Assembly: GCF_030936135.1 (NCBI RefSeq)
Contig: NC_082595.1
Coordinates: 112,050,334-112,114,333, forward strand
Reading direction: 5' to 3'
Length of the DNA: 64,000 nt
DNA from: Gavia stellata
Taxonomy: Eukaryota > Chordata > Aves > Gaviiformes > Gaviidae
The notes below the pieces were generated by a model, which saw only the letters and a list, made by a program, of their open reading frames with translations, searched no databases and was not told where the DNA came from. The translations under genes were made by a program, and so were the position numbers. This document shows positions 1 through 16,814 of this stretch, one piece after another. Every line of letters starts with the position of its first letter. The first letter of the stretch is position 1.

Positions 1-799
1 CCCGGTCCCAGGTGGCCTCATCCCAGGCACGCCGGGGACCTTGCAGGAGGCGAGGGCTCAGTGGGAGGGATGCTCGCTGCACCACGCTCCGCTCTGTGCT
101 GCCTCCTCCGCTGCTTTGAGCTCAATGTTGCTTCTGACCCGCCTGTGGGAGGGCCAAATCCTGTCACCCCATGGGTGCTGTTTGCAGGCTGGAGGGATCG
201 AGCCTGTGAAGGACTCTGGCTTGTCTCCAGCCCCCTGCCATGCACGTTTGCATGCACATCCTGGTGAAGGCATGTTGGTGGACGAGTGGCTGGCACAGCG
301 TCCCCAAAAATGAGCAGGGGACGGGTGGCTGCCCCTCCTCGGGGCTTTGAGTTGGCTCCTCACTCTCAGCGTTGTCACCAAAAATGCCAGTGGTGGTTTG
401 CAGCCTGAGCTCGGTTACTCTAGCCCTGAAATCAGAGCTGGGTGTTGGGGCGCATGCTGTGATGCTCTGCCTGGCGTGCCGGCACAGCCGCGGTGCCGAG
501 TGCATCTGTGCTGTGGGCAGGATGAGGTGCTCCCCAAGCCGACCCGTGCATGCTGCCCGTGACTCACACACGGGGCTGGAAAGTACTGGGATGCGGTGGT
601 GGGAGATTTGGAGCCAGCTGGTGGTTTCCTCTTTCTGCTGGAAACCCAAGTGCTCCTCAAATTCAGTTTGGGGGTTCATGGCTGTTGGGGTCTGGCACAT
701 GGCTTGCATGTGCGGAGCAGGGCTCTGGCTCCCGTGCCGAAATCGGGGTGGGGGCTCTGATTCCTGAGCCCCCTGGTCACCGCCAACTCTGCACACCAG
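1..799 (+). other. PTK2B: PTK2B intron sequence (left edge of window)
   Basis: No exon could be supported before the acceptor that precedes base 800 (CACACCAG). The stretch is GC-rich and unique-looking. Its open frames on both strands have no recognisable product and are treated as chance. Called an intron only because the exon at 800 begins in the middle of PTK2B. Confidence 0.6.
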
Positions 800-3791
800 G
801 AGGAAGATTTCCTCTGTCCCAGCAGCAGGGAGGAGGCGCAGAAGCTCTGGGAGATTGAGAGGGTCAAGATGCGGCAGGTCCTGGACAAGCAGCAGAAGCA
901 GATGGTGGAAGACTACCAGTGGCTGCGGCAGGAGGAGAAGTCCCTGGTGAGTGGCCTCAGGCTGCCTCCAGCTCTTGCACCCTCATGAAGGTGGTGGAAG
1001 AGCCACAGGAGCTGTTGAGGTTGCTCTTCATGGCTGGAAAAGCCACTTTTCCTTGGAGGAACGGCTCCTCCAGCAGCCAAACCTCTTGCACCCCTTTATT
1101 TTCCGCACCCGTAAAAACCTCACGGAGCTGCTTCATTTCAAAATTAATATTTTGAAACTTGGGCAAATTTTAAATACTTGCAATCGAGTCTTAATGAGCT
1201 TTTATAATGCTTTTGAAATAAGGACTGGAGATAGCTAATGTGTGACTAATCCATCAGCTTGTGGTGACACAGGCTTGAAAGGAGACAGAAAATCTTTTAT
1301 TTGATAGACTCATGCAGCCAGTGAAGCAAAGCCCAGCTTCCCTCACCCCCAGGGCTGTTGGGTGCCAAGCAGCTGCAAACAGCAGCTTGAATTAAGCTTC
1401 ATTTTTTTGGAGCAGCAGTTTGAGGTTTCTGGTACCCCGAGAGCAGGCGGGGAGTGGACAGGGGCAATGATATGGGATGGAGATGGGACCAGCGATGGGC
1501 ATGAAGCCCCTTCCCCTCCCACATTCCCAGACCCTGCAGAGATGTGTTCCCATGATGCGTTTCATGACTCTCCCAAAAATCAGGAAAATTCCTTTTTTTT
1601 TCCTTTCTTTTTCCTTTTTTCCATGCCTCTCACAAAGCTTCTCCCCCTTTGCAGGACCCAACCGTGTTTATGAACAACAACACTCCTCCGGTGAGTGGTG
1701 GTGGCCCCAGAGAGACCAGGTCGGGGTGTATTTGGGTGCAGGGGGTCCTTCTCCTAGGGGTGTCTGGAGATCCTCATTTGCTTTGGCATGGGCGGGCGGT
1801 AGATATTTATATATGTGACCCTTGCATTGGGAAAATTAATCTGCAGATGTTAATGGGGTGAAATACTGGTAGTCTGGAGCTCCCCACCAGAAGCCCTGGG
1901 AGGGGATGCCGATGCCTCCTCCCTCTTCGCTGCCTCCAGCCAGGATTTTGTGCCTCTCATTCGCTGTTTCTTCCTTCCGCAGCTGCTGCCGGAGAAGGAG
2001 ACGGATTACAGTGAGTGCCCACAGCTGCGTGGGGTGCGGGGCTGCTGGTGGCCCCCACCCGGGAGCACCCACTTTGGGGCTGCAAGCAGGGAGCCCTGCG
2101 CTGAGCCGCAAGGAGCCTCAGGGCCGTATCCCTCCCAGCTTTGGGATCCTCCATGAAAGAAATCCCAGATCACGGGGAGCAGCTTTGCCTGCCCTAGGCG
2201 GGGGGTCTGCCTGTCCCAGGCCGTCGGGGTCCAAAGGGGTCTGACCCTGCGGGGGGAGGTGGCACAGCTGGGGTGGGTCAGGGTGTCCAGCCACAGTGGG
2301 ACACGCTGCTCCAGGGTGGTGCAGGATGAAGCACAACTCCCAGGGGTCCTGCAGTGTGTCCAGGGGAACAGCCAGAGTGACTCTCCTTCCTTTCCCTTAC
2401 TGACGGCGTAGCGGAGTTCACGGGGCCCCCCCAGAAGCCTCCAAGACTTGGGGTGCAGGTAAGACCTCCCTGGCTGGGGCCACCATGGTCCCAGTCCTCC
2501 TCCTCCACCTCCATCGTCCCTCTGCATCTGCAGGATGGGACTTGTCTGACTCCTCCAGTCCCCAAAGGGGTCGAACAGACCCAGCAACATCAGGGGTTGT
2601 AGGTGGGAGGTGAATGGGTCTGGCCAGGGATCCCCACAGGTGTTGGTCTTTCTGTCCTTGCCCCCTCGGTCCATCTGATCCCATCATATCCCCATTCCCC
2701 AGCAGTCCATCCACCCGGCCCCCACTGCCAACCTGGACCGTACAGATGACATGGTGTACAGCAACGTCATGGACCTGGTGCGGGCCGTGCTGCAGCTGAA
2801 AAATGAGATCAGCCTCCTGCCCCCAGAGGGGTACATCCTCGTGGTGAAGGTAGAGAGGGCAGGGAGGGGACAACACCAGGGCTTCTACGGGGAACAGGGG
2901 AGGGAGTTGGGAATGAGTCTGCTGAGTGACTCCCACCAAGCATCCTTCTCAGGAAGGTCTTGCACATGTAGGAGGGAGTATTTCCAACATTCCCAGCTCC
3001 TCCTTTGGATCATTGGGTCAACGACGGGAGAGTTACCACCATGTCCTGCTCCTCCATTGGGTCCATGGGTCAATGACTGGTTTCCAGCATGTCCTGCTCC
3101 TCCATTGGGTCCTTAGGTCAATGACGGGAGCATTTCTAGCACACCCTGCTCCTCCGCTGGGTCCTTGGGTCAATGGTGGGAACATTTCCAGCACACCCTG
3201 CTCCTCCATTGGGTCCTTGGGTCAATGGTGGGAACATTTCCAGCAAGCCCTGTTCCTCCATTGGGTCCTTGGGTCAACAGTGGGAGAGTCTCCCACCATG
3301 CCCCTATCCCAAATGGGATCCTTGACTCAGCGACACAGGCTATCCCCATGCACCACTTCCCTGTGCCCATACCTGGAGCCATCCTAACCCTGCTGCCCTC
3401 CCTGCAGAACGTGGGTCTGTGCCTGCGGAAGCTGATTGGCAGCGTCGACGAGATCCTGCCCATCCTGCCCGCGGCCTCCCGCACCGAGGTAGGACTGGGG
3501 AGGAGGGAGAGGGGTCCAGCATGGGATGGGGTGCTGGTGGCACCCCTCTCTGTAACCCCTGCCTGTCATGGTCAGATTGAGGGTACCCAGAAGCTGCTCA
3601 ACAAGGACTTGGCCGACCTCATCAACAAGATGCGCCTGGCACAGCAGAACGCCGTCACCTCGCTGAGCGAAGAGTGCAAGCGGCAGATGCTGACGGCCTC
3701 CCACACCCTCGCCGTGGACGCCAAGAACCTCCTGGATGCTGTGGACCAAGCCAAGGTCCAGGCCAACCTGGTGAAGCAGTGCTTGGAGTGA
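800..3791 (+). CDS. PTK2B: Protein-tyrosine kinase 2-beta (PYK2), C-terminal part, last eight coding exons
   Basis: Coding exons read as 800-946, 1655-1690, 1983-2010, 2412-2458, 2703-2849, 3408-3488 and 3576-3791 (stop TGA), plus further exons upstream of the window; together 233 residues with all phases closing. PYK2 is a cytoplasmic focal-adhesion-kinase relative that links calcium and integrin signals to Src and MAPK pathways. Only the part after the kinase domain is here: a charged helical linker (KQQKQMVEDYQWLRQEE), the proline-rich SH3-binding stretch FTGPPQKPPRLG, and then the four-helix focal adhesion targeting domain (about the last 140 residues). The FAT tyrosine is kept as VYSNV, still a pYxN Grb2-type site. 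The family signature AQQNAVTSLSEECKRQM is present. The extreme C-terminus, ANLVKQCLE, differs from the mammalian ending as I recall it. Every listed donor is GT and acceptor AG. The exon list has seven entries inside the window; the start of the gene lies to the left. Confidence 0.95.
2994..3301. repeat. Minisatellite, about 51-bp unit, in a PTK2B intron
   Basis: About six degenerate copies of a unit containing CCTGCTCCTCCATTGGGTCC and then GGTCAATG. Successive CCTGCTCCTCC starts fall at 3044, 3093, 3145, 3196 and 3249 (the last slightly diverged). It lies in the intron between the exons ending at 2849 and starting at 3408. The reading frames it opens are repeat artefacts. Confidence 0.85.
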
Positions 3792-5624
3792 GGGCAGGGG
3801 CAGAGAGAGGGAAGGCGAAGGGGTGGGGAAGGAGAGGAGGAGAGGGACTGCCGTGCTTCAGTCGGCGGAGATGGGAGGAGAGCATTGCGGAGGAGCTGGC
3901 TTTTGTGTGTCTCCCGTGGCCTCGGCGTCCTGCCCTCCCTCTCCCCCCTCCTCCTGCAGCCGCTCGTGTCTTTAGCATCGTCTTGTCGGTCTTCTGAAGA
4001 AGGGAGGCATCTGGTGACTCGTCCCTGGAAAGGGCTGGGGGGACCCGGCTGTCCCCGAGGGCGGCTGAAGATCCCTCTGGCTCGGCGGCTCCGCACTCCC
4101 CGGCTGCCAGCAGGTCCGTGTGTCCGTCACTCGGCCCCTCTGAGGATGGCCGGCCGCAGGCGGCATGTCGCGACTGGGACCTGGACCCTGCTCCTCCCCA
4201 CTGGAAGCTGGGGGACACGGCGGCTGGGGGAGCTGGCATCCCTGGGGGGCCGCGCAGGGGTCCCCAGGGGCCATCGGAGCGGTGGCTGGAGGGACTGTTT
4301 GCATTTCCTTGTACATTGTATAGAAGAGTTTATTTAATGATGGGAGGCGGGTCCGCACCCCGCAATGGAGCCGGTTCCGGCGCCCGTGGCTGGAGCGTGC
4401 TCAGCCCCAAGCCTGCAGAGCACAGGGAGGGATGGGACCCCACGGACCGCAGCCTTCTGTGACACAAACCAGGAGAACGGTGCCTCTTCCAGCTGAGTTT
4501 TCTCTGAGATGCTCTGTGTAAGCAACGACGGCAAACCAAGTCTCTGTTCGGTTTGTGCTTTGAGTTGGAAACCGTACGGTTCGGGCTTTTCCCCAGCATC
4601 TTCCCACAACGCTGCTCATTCTGGCTGAGATAAACCATGCACAAAGCCCTGCTGTGCCTGTGCTTGCCTGTCACCCCCATACCGTGGGGACAAATCCCCT
4701 GGTCACCAGCACCTCCTTAGAAAGAGTAAGGATGGTGCTGCTCAGACCTCTGAGCCATCTTGCCGGCGTGGGGAAGCGCCGTCCCGGTGGCAGCATCCCC
4801 GGGCGAGCTGCTGGGGTGAACCTGGGTCTGCTGTGTCCGCATCCCCTCTGGAGCCCCGTTTCGCTCCTGTTGAGCCCACAATCCATACGATGGTCCTGGA
4901 CTCCTGCTGCTCCCACCCCAGGACTTGCTAGTGAGAGGATCTGCAGCCATTTGACCTTTGCTTTTCAAAGATTATTGGGAACTCATGGGCAATTCACGGT
5001 GGAGGCTGCTGGGAAGTGGTTTACACGGGATAGCATAGCCACGAAGACAGGGTCCCCCCAAAAGAAGGATGTTTGTGGATCTAGTGCCACACTGGGGGGG
5101 TCACCCCAGAACTTGTGCCCTGGTGGCCTCATCAGTCAGACAGGGCTGAGCTGAGAGGGGTGGTGGGTGCTGGCTGCAGCTGGTGAGAGGGGCTGCAGGG
5201 ATGAACGTGGGAAGGGGACCGAGCTCCCCCTCTGCCCCATTGCGGTGAGGTCTGCTGAAGCCGTGCCGTGGCCTGGCAGTGCCCGGGGTGCTGAGCATCC
5301 CATCCTGGTCACCTCCAGCCAACACCCCTGCATCAACCCAGGGAGACGCAGCCCCAACCAAGCCAGAAATTGTCCTCGCAGGAGAACTCTCTGCACCCAT
5401 GCACTCCCGGAGCTGCAGAGCCCTAAAGCCCGTGTGTGTACCAGGTTAGAGACACACACACGTAGACCCGTGCACGCAGCCCGCCAGCCACGCCTGGGCA
5501 CTCGCTCCCTCGCACATCTCATTTCTCAGCCCCGTGTGCGTACGCCTGAGCCAGCCTGCCAGCACCGGAGGCTGCATGAGTGGCTGCAACACCCTCGGGA
5601 TGTGCACATCCCTCCTTGACACCG
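3792..5624. other. PTK2B 3' UTR and convergent PTK2B/CHRNA2 intergenic stretch
   Basis: After the PTK2B stop there is GC-rich sequence and then an AT-richer part near 4300-4640 (TTTATTTAATGATGG), which looks like 3' UTR. I saw no AATAAA on the + strand. An ATTAAA variant lies at 5807-5812, so the true cleavage site is uncertain. No other gene is visible. Confidence 0.5.
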
Positions 5625-5630
5625 TTTATT
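5625..5630 (-). promoter_or_regulatory. CHRNA2: Candidate polyadenylation signal of CHRNA2
   Basis: TTTATT on the + strand is AATAAA on the minus strand, about 1.1 kb beyond the CHRNA2 stop codon. It is the first canonical hexamer I noticed downstream. Assignment by position only. Confidence 0.4.
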
Positions 5631-6724
5631 CCGGCCCATTTCACTCCTGAAAGCACAATGTGTTTTCTGAAACCCCTCAGACTGCATCCAGTGTCACGAT
5701 GCCTGGGTTGGTCTGCTGGAGGAGAAAACATCGCTGGAAAATCCTGGTGTCTCTGAGGGCATGGAAGAAGAGAGTAGATGCCCTTTAGGGTATATGGAAG
5801 CTAGAAATTAAAAGCTGGGTTGCAGCAGTCATCAGAGCCAGGTGGTTTGGGATCTGACGTGGGAGGGAGAGGAGGATTTGCTTGGGATGGGCCTCGTCAG
5901 TGCAGGTTCCCCCATGCCAGCCAAGTCCGCCAGCCCCACGTGAGGCAGCACCCCTGAGCTCCCGGGGTCTGTAGGCAACATCTGGCCGTGGCTGGGTGGG
6001 TTATCCTGTTCTGCAGGGTGGTTTTTCCCTTCCACGTTTCTGGGTTGGCTGTTCGCGTCTCCCTGCTGCCCTGAGCTCCGGTGTGGGATGGTGCGGAAGC
6101 GACCGCGGGTGCCGGCGGGTTGCAGAGGATCTCTGCCTGGGCTGAGCTTTGCAGAGCAGAGACCCCTGAGCTATGCGGCTGAGCAGGGACCTCCATCCCG
6201 TGACAGTACCTCATCTGCATGGACCATCCGAAGCGTTATCACCTGCCCCGCATCATGCATGACCGCGCCAGCCTGCAGTCCTGAGCACCCTGTGGTCAGG
6301 ATGTGTCCTAAAGCAGCTGTGAGGTCCTCTCTTCTTGCCCAGCATGTTGGAGTCAAAACCAGATGCAGCTCTTGGGTTTTGGGTAGGACTTGCAGCAGCT
6401 CGAGGAAGCAGATGCCTCTCCTAGATGCCTCCAGCCTGCGCTCGAGCAATGGAGACGCTGTACCGTGCCTTCCTCGACGCCGGGACGGCTGTGACCACCC
6501 CGGGTGGGATGGCAGGCAGCTGTCCCTCCCCACCATCCCCGGGTCACCCTTCGGCACAGTCCTTGCTTCACCCTCCATTTCCCATCTGAGGGTCCTCCAT
6601 GGTTGCAACCATGTCCTCCCAGGGAGAGGTGAGGGTCCAGCTGGATGTGGGCACCACCATGCCCGCTCCCCAGGAGGAGGGACCGTGCGTCGCCCACCAT
6701 CCCCACCGCAGCCTGACCCAGCCC

Positions 6725-11495
<4,771 letters not shown>

Positions 11496-14146
11496 CTTCC
11501 TTGTACTAGTGTCCCCCGTGGACCCCCCTTCCTGGAGTAGTTTGCAAAGCTCCCCAGGAGGGACCAGGGGGAGTGATGAGCTGAGACGGTGACGGGAGAG
11601 GACGCTCAGCAGGGAAAGACACCACAGGGAACCTCCGACGGGGTGTCCTGTGTGTCCCCACCATTAGTGAGCGCTGGAGGAGCCATGGAGGGAGCTGGAT
11701 GTGGGCTGGGAGATCCTCAGCAAGGACATAGCCAGGCCAGGGTGGGTGTGTGGGCTGGGATGCTCTGCTGAGCCGTTTGCCCCAAATTTCATCCCTGGAA
11801 AGACAGCAGAGAGCAGCACTGTCACCGCGATGCCACGGTGGTGCAGGTCTGGGAGGTGACGGTCCCACTGTGGTCCCCTCAAAGCCGCTCCCAGCCGCAA
11901 GCAGGTCTTGGAGCTGATCCGAGCTGCCACCATGGCAGAGTCAAGGGAAAATGTCCCCAAAGCATCTGCTCCCCGTTTCACGAGTGCTCCTCGGGCAGGC
12001 AGGGCACGAATCTGGGCAGCGTCGGTGGCAGATGGGCAGCTGGACCCCACGAGTTAAAGCAATGGGCAGCCCAGGTCTGCCCTGGGTGATTTAACAGCAG
12101 AGATGGAGCCTGGAGCTCCAAACCTTACTGGGGTGACCAGAAAATAACTGCTTTCAGCCATCCTTCTGCCCTCCCCAACCAGAAGCTGCTTCGAGCCCTG
12201 AGAGCGAGCGAGGGGGAAGCATCTCAGCTGCTCCAAGAGACTGCGCTGCCCCGAACGGGCTCCTGGGGCCGGTTTCTCCAGGAGCACTCACTTCTGAGAA
12301 GACGATCATCCTTTCACCAGCCACCCTCATCCATCCATCCATCAATCCATCTTGTTCGGTCATCCATCCATGCATGTATCTATTGACCCTTGCATCCATC
12401 CATGCATCCATCTACCTATGCATCCATCCATCCGTCCATGGATGTGTTTGGTTCCCCTCCCCAGCAAAGCAAATCTCTGCAAGGGGAGAAATCACTTGCT
12501 CTGCAGAGGCCCCGAAATCTGTTCCTGCTTACAAGGTGACTCCTCCACCCCTGACCCATGCCCCCAGGAGCAGCATCCCCTCTCTGGGAGGCAATTGCTT
12601 TCATCCCCGAAGAGAAGGAGGTTCCCAGCCCAGCACTGATGTTGCTAAACAAAAAGCTCCTTTAGCTTAAATTCCTCCCTGGCCCCCTAAAGCCACGAAG
12701 CTCTTCTGAACTCATCATCATCTTCTACGCAGTTTTCAACTGATTAATACACGGATGGCGGAGGGGGTGGGAAACGGGAGGAGAAACACCGGCCACTGCG
12801 CTGAGCTGGAGAGAAAATTATGGATGTGCCTCTCCTGGCTGAGATATCTAAGTATACCGGAGAGTACGGGGGGGTTCTGGGGGAGCTGCTCCTGCTCCAG
12901 GTTTGGTTATAGGGTCATGCAAGTGGGGATGTCACGGGTTCCCCAAAGCTCTCGTAGATATCAGAGAGGGGAAGGAGGTGCCATGGGTAATGCAAAGCTG
13001 TCCCTGAAACTGCCTGTACGTGGCAAAGGGGGTTTGGGAGGGGACATGGGTGGAGAGGAGCCCATGCGGGACATGCACCCATGGGTCGCGGTGGGGATGG
13101 GTAGGTGGGAGGGAAAGGGGCTTTGTGGGTGGGAGACTGCACGCACGCACGCACACAAGCCACCCCAGGGTGCCGTGGCACCCCGTCACCCGGCCAGCAC
13201 CTTGCACCCGCATCCCCCTTCCCTCCCGTCGCTGCTTCGCCCGCCGCGGTGCTCCTCCGGCGGCATCAGGCAGCTCGGGCAGAGCCTGGCAGCGGGGCGG
13301 GCAGCCCTGCCCTCCCGCCTGCCCTTTACCTACAGCCCTGCCTCGTCTCCCTGCATCCAGACCATTCCCCTGATGGATTTCCTGTCGCTCCGTGACACGA
13401 AGCTCTTGGTTTGAAGCGCTGACCCCGCAGCAGAGATGCCCCGGGAGGCACTTCTATGCCCCGCGAAGCTCTCGGCATCCAGATGTGCAGTCAGGGAGGC
13501 AGCGAGAATAAATAACTTATTTATTAGGTTTTAAAGGCGGATTTTTGGGGTTTAGATGGGAACTTCAGGCAGAGCTGGGAAACTTTCCCTGCTGCTGCCT
13601 CCCCATCGCTTGCTGATGGTCCGAGCATCGCTTCGGTGCTCTGCAAACAGCTTTAATCGTGGATATTTGTAGAGAAAAAGAGCTTCTCTCCTTCACACCC
13701 AGCCCGGACCCAACGAAGCCCCTTACCTGCTGCAGGGAGAGCAAGGAGGGGGTCCCCGAAGCCCCCCGGTCCCTCTGGCATGCCAGGGTTGGGATGCTGT
13801 GCCGCGAGGGCTCTGGCGAGGACTGGGCTCTGGCGAAGGATGTCTCAGCTCTTACTCGAAGCGGTGGCGGTGACGACAGGGGCTGGGGGAGGAGGGAGAG
13901 CCATGCCCAGGCAGGGAAGGAGGGGAGGACGGGGAGACGAGGGGGAGGAAGGCTGGAGGGGCATCATCTCCCCTGGCCCTCCTTGCCCCCCGTGCATTGG
14001 GAGAGCTTCCCCGGGGTCGGAAAGGGCTGGATTTGCCAGGGTTTTCTCAGTGTCTTCCAAGGCACTGCTCGGCCGGGGGAGAGGGACGGAGAACAGGAGC
14101 CAAAGTGCAGCGGAGCCGGAGCACAGAACGGGGTGTTGCTGGGCAC
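11496..14146. other. Intergenic and 5' flank of CHRNA2
   Basis: Upstream of the CHRNA2 start codon. An untranslated first exon could lie here, but I could not pick one out. It contains an ATCC tetranucleotide repeat (listed separately) and an AT-rich patch near 13505-13545 (AATAAATAACTTATTTATTAGG). No coding exon with supportable splice sites was found. Confidence 0.5.
12327..12442. repeat. CATC/ATCC tetranucleotide repeat
   Basis: Interrupted CATCCATCCATC units in the 5' flank of CHRNA2. Confidence 0.9.
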
Positions 14147-14635
14147 ATTCCATGGGGCATCACAGGGCATTGAAGGGGGCATTGCATGGGGCACTGCATG
14201 GGGTATTGCATGGGGTATCACAGGGCATTGCAGGGGGCATTGCAGGGGGCATTGCATGGGGTATTGCATGGGGTATCAAAGGGCATTGCAGAGAGCATTG
14301 CATGGGGCATTGCATGTGGCATCGCAGGACATTGCAGGGGGCATTGCAGGGGGCATTGCATGCAGTATCGCAGGGCATTGCATGGGGCATTGCATGGGGC
14401 ATTGCAGGGGCCATTGCATGGGGTATTTCATGGGGCATGGCATGGGGCATTGCAGGGCATTGCTTGGGGCATTGCAGGGGGCATTGCACAGGGCATTGCA
14501 CAGCATGTTGCATGGGGTGTTACAGGAAGCATTGCATGGGGCATCACACGAGGCATCACACGGGGCATTGCAGGGGGTATTGTATGGGGCATCACACGGG
14601 GCATCACACGGGGCATCGCAGGGCGCATTGCAAAG
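14147..14635. repeat. Minisatellite built from GGGGCATTGCAT-like units
   Basis: Roughly 500 bp of short degenerate units based on GGGCATTGCATG and GGGCATCACA, about 10-16 bases each. The array keeps long frames open on both strands (Gly/Ile/Ala/His-rich on +, Cys/Pro/Met-rich on -), which are repeat artefacts and not genes. Confidence 0.92.
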
Positions 14636-16814
14636 GTCCAGGCTCTTTCACCGGGTGGGGGGGAGCAGGGGGCTGCTTGCCCCAGTCCCCACCAAATCAG
14701 GGTTTCCCCACTTGCCCCACAGCCCCGGGCTGGGGCTTTGGTGCCAACCTGCCCATGGGCAGCTCCAGGGAGCGGCTATGTCCCCTGCTCTGGGGAACAC
14801 GGGGTGCAAGGTCTTGAGCTGGCCCCACGCAGCGCCTGCCTCAGCCCACACATGCCCCCGTAAAACGCTGCCAAGGGGACGGTGGTAAAATTTGGAAAGC
14901 AAAGTCAGGACACCCCCCGCCTGCTGCAGACCCCTTCCCCTGCCTGTCTCAGGTGTCCCCATCCGAGGGGATGGGGACAGGGATGGGGACAGGGCTACTT
15001 TGGGCAGGAGAGGTGCTCCTCCGACCGCAAAGGGATGGGAAACCCAGAGCTCAGCCCTGCTCCCCGACCTCCCGGGCGATGACCCAGCCCTCTCCCCAGA
15101 CCAGCCTCTCTCCTTCCTTCCTGATAGGAAATTTAATGCGCAACCTTCCTACAAATGAAGCCCAGGACTGCAATTTCCAGCCCTGGGGGACCTGCCCAAC
15201 AATTTCCTTCCTTTCCCCTGGGAGATAAATGAAGAGGCAGAGCCGGACATGGAGGGCACCTGAATTTGCTGCTGCTGCCTGATGCAGGAGCCCCATCCCG
15301 CCTGCATCCGTGTGACTGTCCCCGCCATCCTTGGGATGCTGAATACCAGAAATCCATGGGGAAGAGGACCACGGAGCTGGCAGCCCGCCATCCCACCACC
15401 CCAGCAGCAGCCGATGCCAAAGCCAGGCAGATACTTGGTTGTCCCCTCTCCAGACCCACGGCCACGAACACCTCACCGATGCAAACATCACATTGGGGTG
15501 ATCCAGATGTCTCATCGATGTCACGATTGCATCAAACCACCCCATTTTTTTAATCACCAATGTCATGATTGCATCAAATCACCCTGGCAAACCTCCCCGG
15601 CCCCGGAGAACCACGCTGCAGCCAGCGGTGCGATGCAAAGCCCTGTCCTTGTGCCACGGTGCAGAGCCCTGAGCCCATGGCCACGTCCCAAGGCTGCCTG
15701 CGAGGCCAAAGGGAGCGTCCGGTGTCGGACAGACCCCCGAAGCTGGGGAGATGGGGAGGGGGAAAGACGGAGTGATGGATGCCAGAGGGATGGGGAGCAG
15801 CTGGAAATGGTAAGGACCGCTCCTGGAGATCGATCCGGGCCCACCAAAGGAAGGGAATTAGGGAGAAGGATGAGTCGAGTAAGACCGTAGTGTATTAATC
15901 AGGGAAAAAAAGACAACCAACATTGATTTTTCTGGGGAGGAAAAAACGGAGCTGACTGCTGGGATGGTGGATTGAAGGCTGGGGGGGTGGTGGGAAGCAT
16001 CGTGGATGCCGGGGGGTTCATCCCCTTCGCTGGGCTCCTGATCAGGGTCAACTTTTGGAGGTGGAGGGGCAGTTAACGCCGCAGACAACCTCATCCATCC
16101 TCCTTTTCCCTTAGACAGCGGAGGATGGAGAGAAAACAGACGCGGAGATAACGCTGACGCCTGGCAGAGCGCAATGCATCTTTATTTCGCTGCCTGCAGC
16201 TCCCGCAGAAGCGCCGCTGCCACCCGGGTATTCCTGCCTCTTGCCCATCCTTGGGGTGCACCATGGATGTATTGGGGTGCCCCAAGCACGGCGTGCCGGG
16301 GTGGCCCTGCCCATTCCCTCCAGCCTCCCGGGAGAACCTCCGGGCTTACAAACACAGAAGGATTTTCTGCTTCCAGCTGTTTTCCCGCTGCCCGAACCTC
16401 AGTGGGTTGGGAACACTCGAGTTGCCAGCTTTGATTTATTGCTGGGCGGTTCATCTCCAGCCGCTCGATGCTGCTGGACCGCCAGCGAGGTGCAGCCGAG
16501 CCTCAAATTGCTGGGGTTAATTTTTAAGCCCCTCTGGGGAGCCCCAGGAGCCGGGTTCAGGCGAGGTGCCGGGTGTGAGGGCTTTGCTGAGGGCACGCGG
16601 GGCTGGCTAGCTGCGAAAAAAGGGAGCCTGCGTGGATAAAGGTCTTGCAGGGAGGAGCGAAGGGGTGCGGAGGTCTGCTGGGCGTGGGAAGGAGGGGGTT
16701 TCCCCCGGGCACAGGGCTGGGCACACACGGTGGCACCGGGCTCTGCTGCGTGATGGCAGAGCTCTCGCAGGATAAATGCATGGAGCATTTGGGGCTGGGG
16801 TTATGGGCATCGCG
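14636..16814. other. Intergenic stretch without a supported gene
   Basis: GC-rich, mixed sequence. Two minus-strand AATAAA hexamers (at 16186-16181 and 16440-16435) could serve the minus-strand gene ending at 17937, but nothing ties them to it. There are short repeated motifs near 15480-15590 (CGATTGCATCAAACCACC and its variant). No exon could be supported. Confidence 0.5.

Noticed and set aside
13659-14888. 409- and 345-codon open frames on the + strand
   Set aside because: They run through the GGCATTGCAT minisatellite and are open because the repeat lacks stops; composition is repetitive and no splice or start context supports a gene.
15051-15566. 171-codon minus-strand frame
   Set aside because: No signal, domain or splice-site support and no repeat-free conservation argument; treated as chance in GC-rich sequence.
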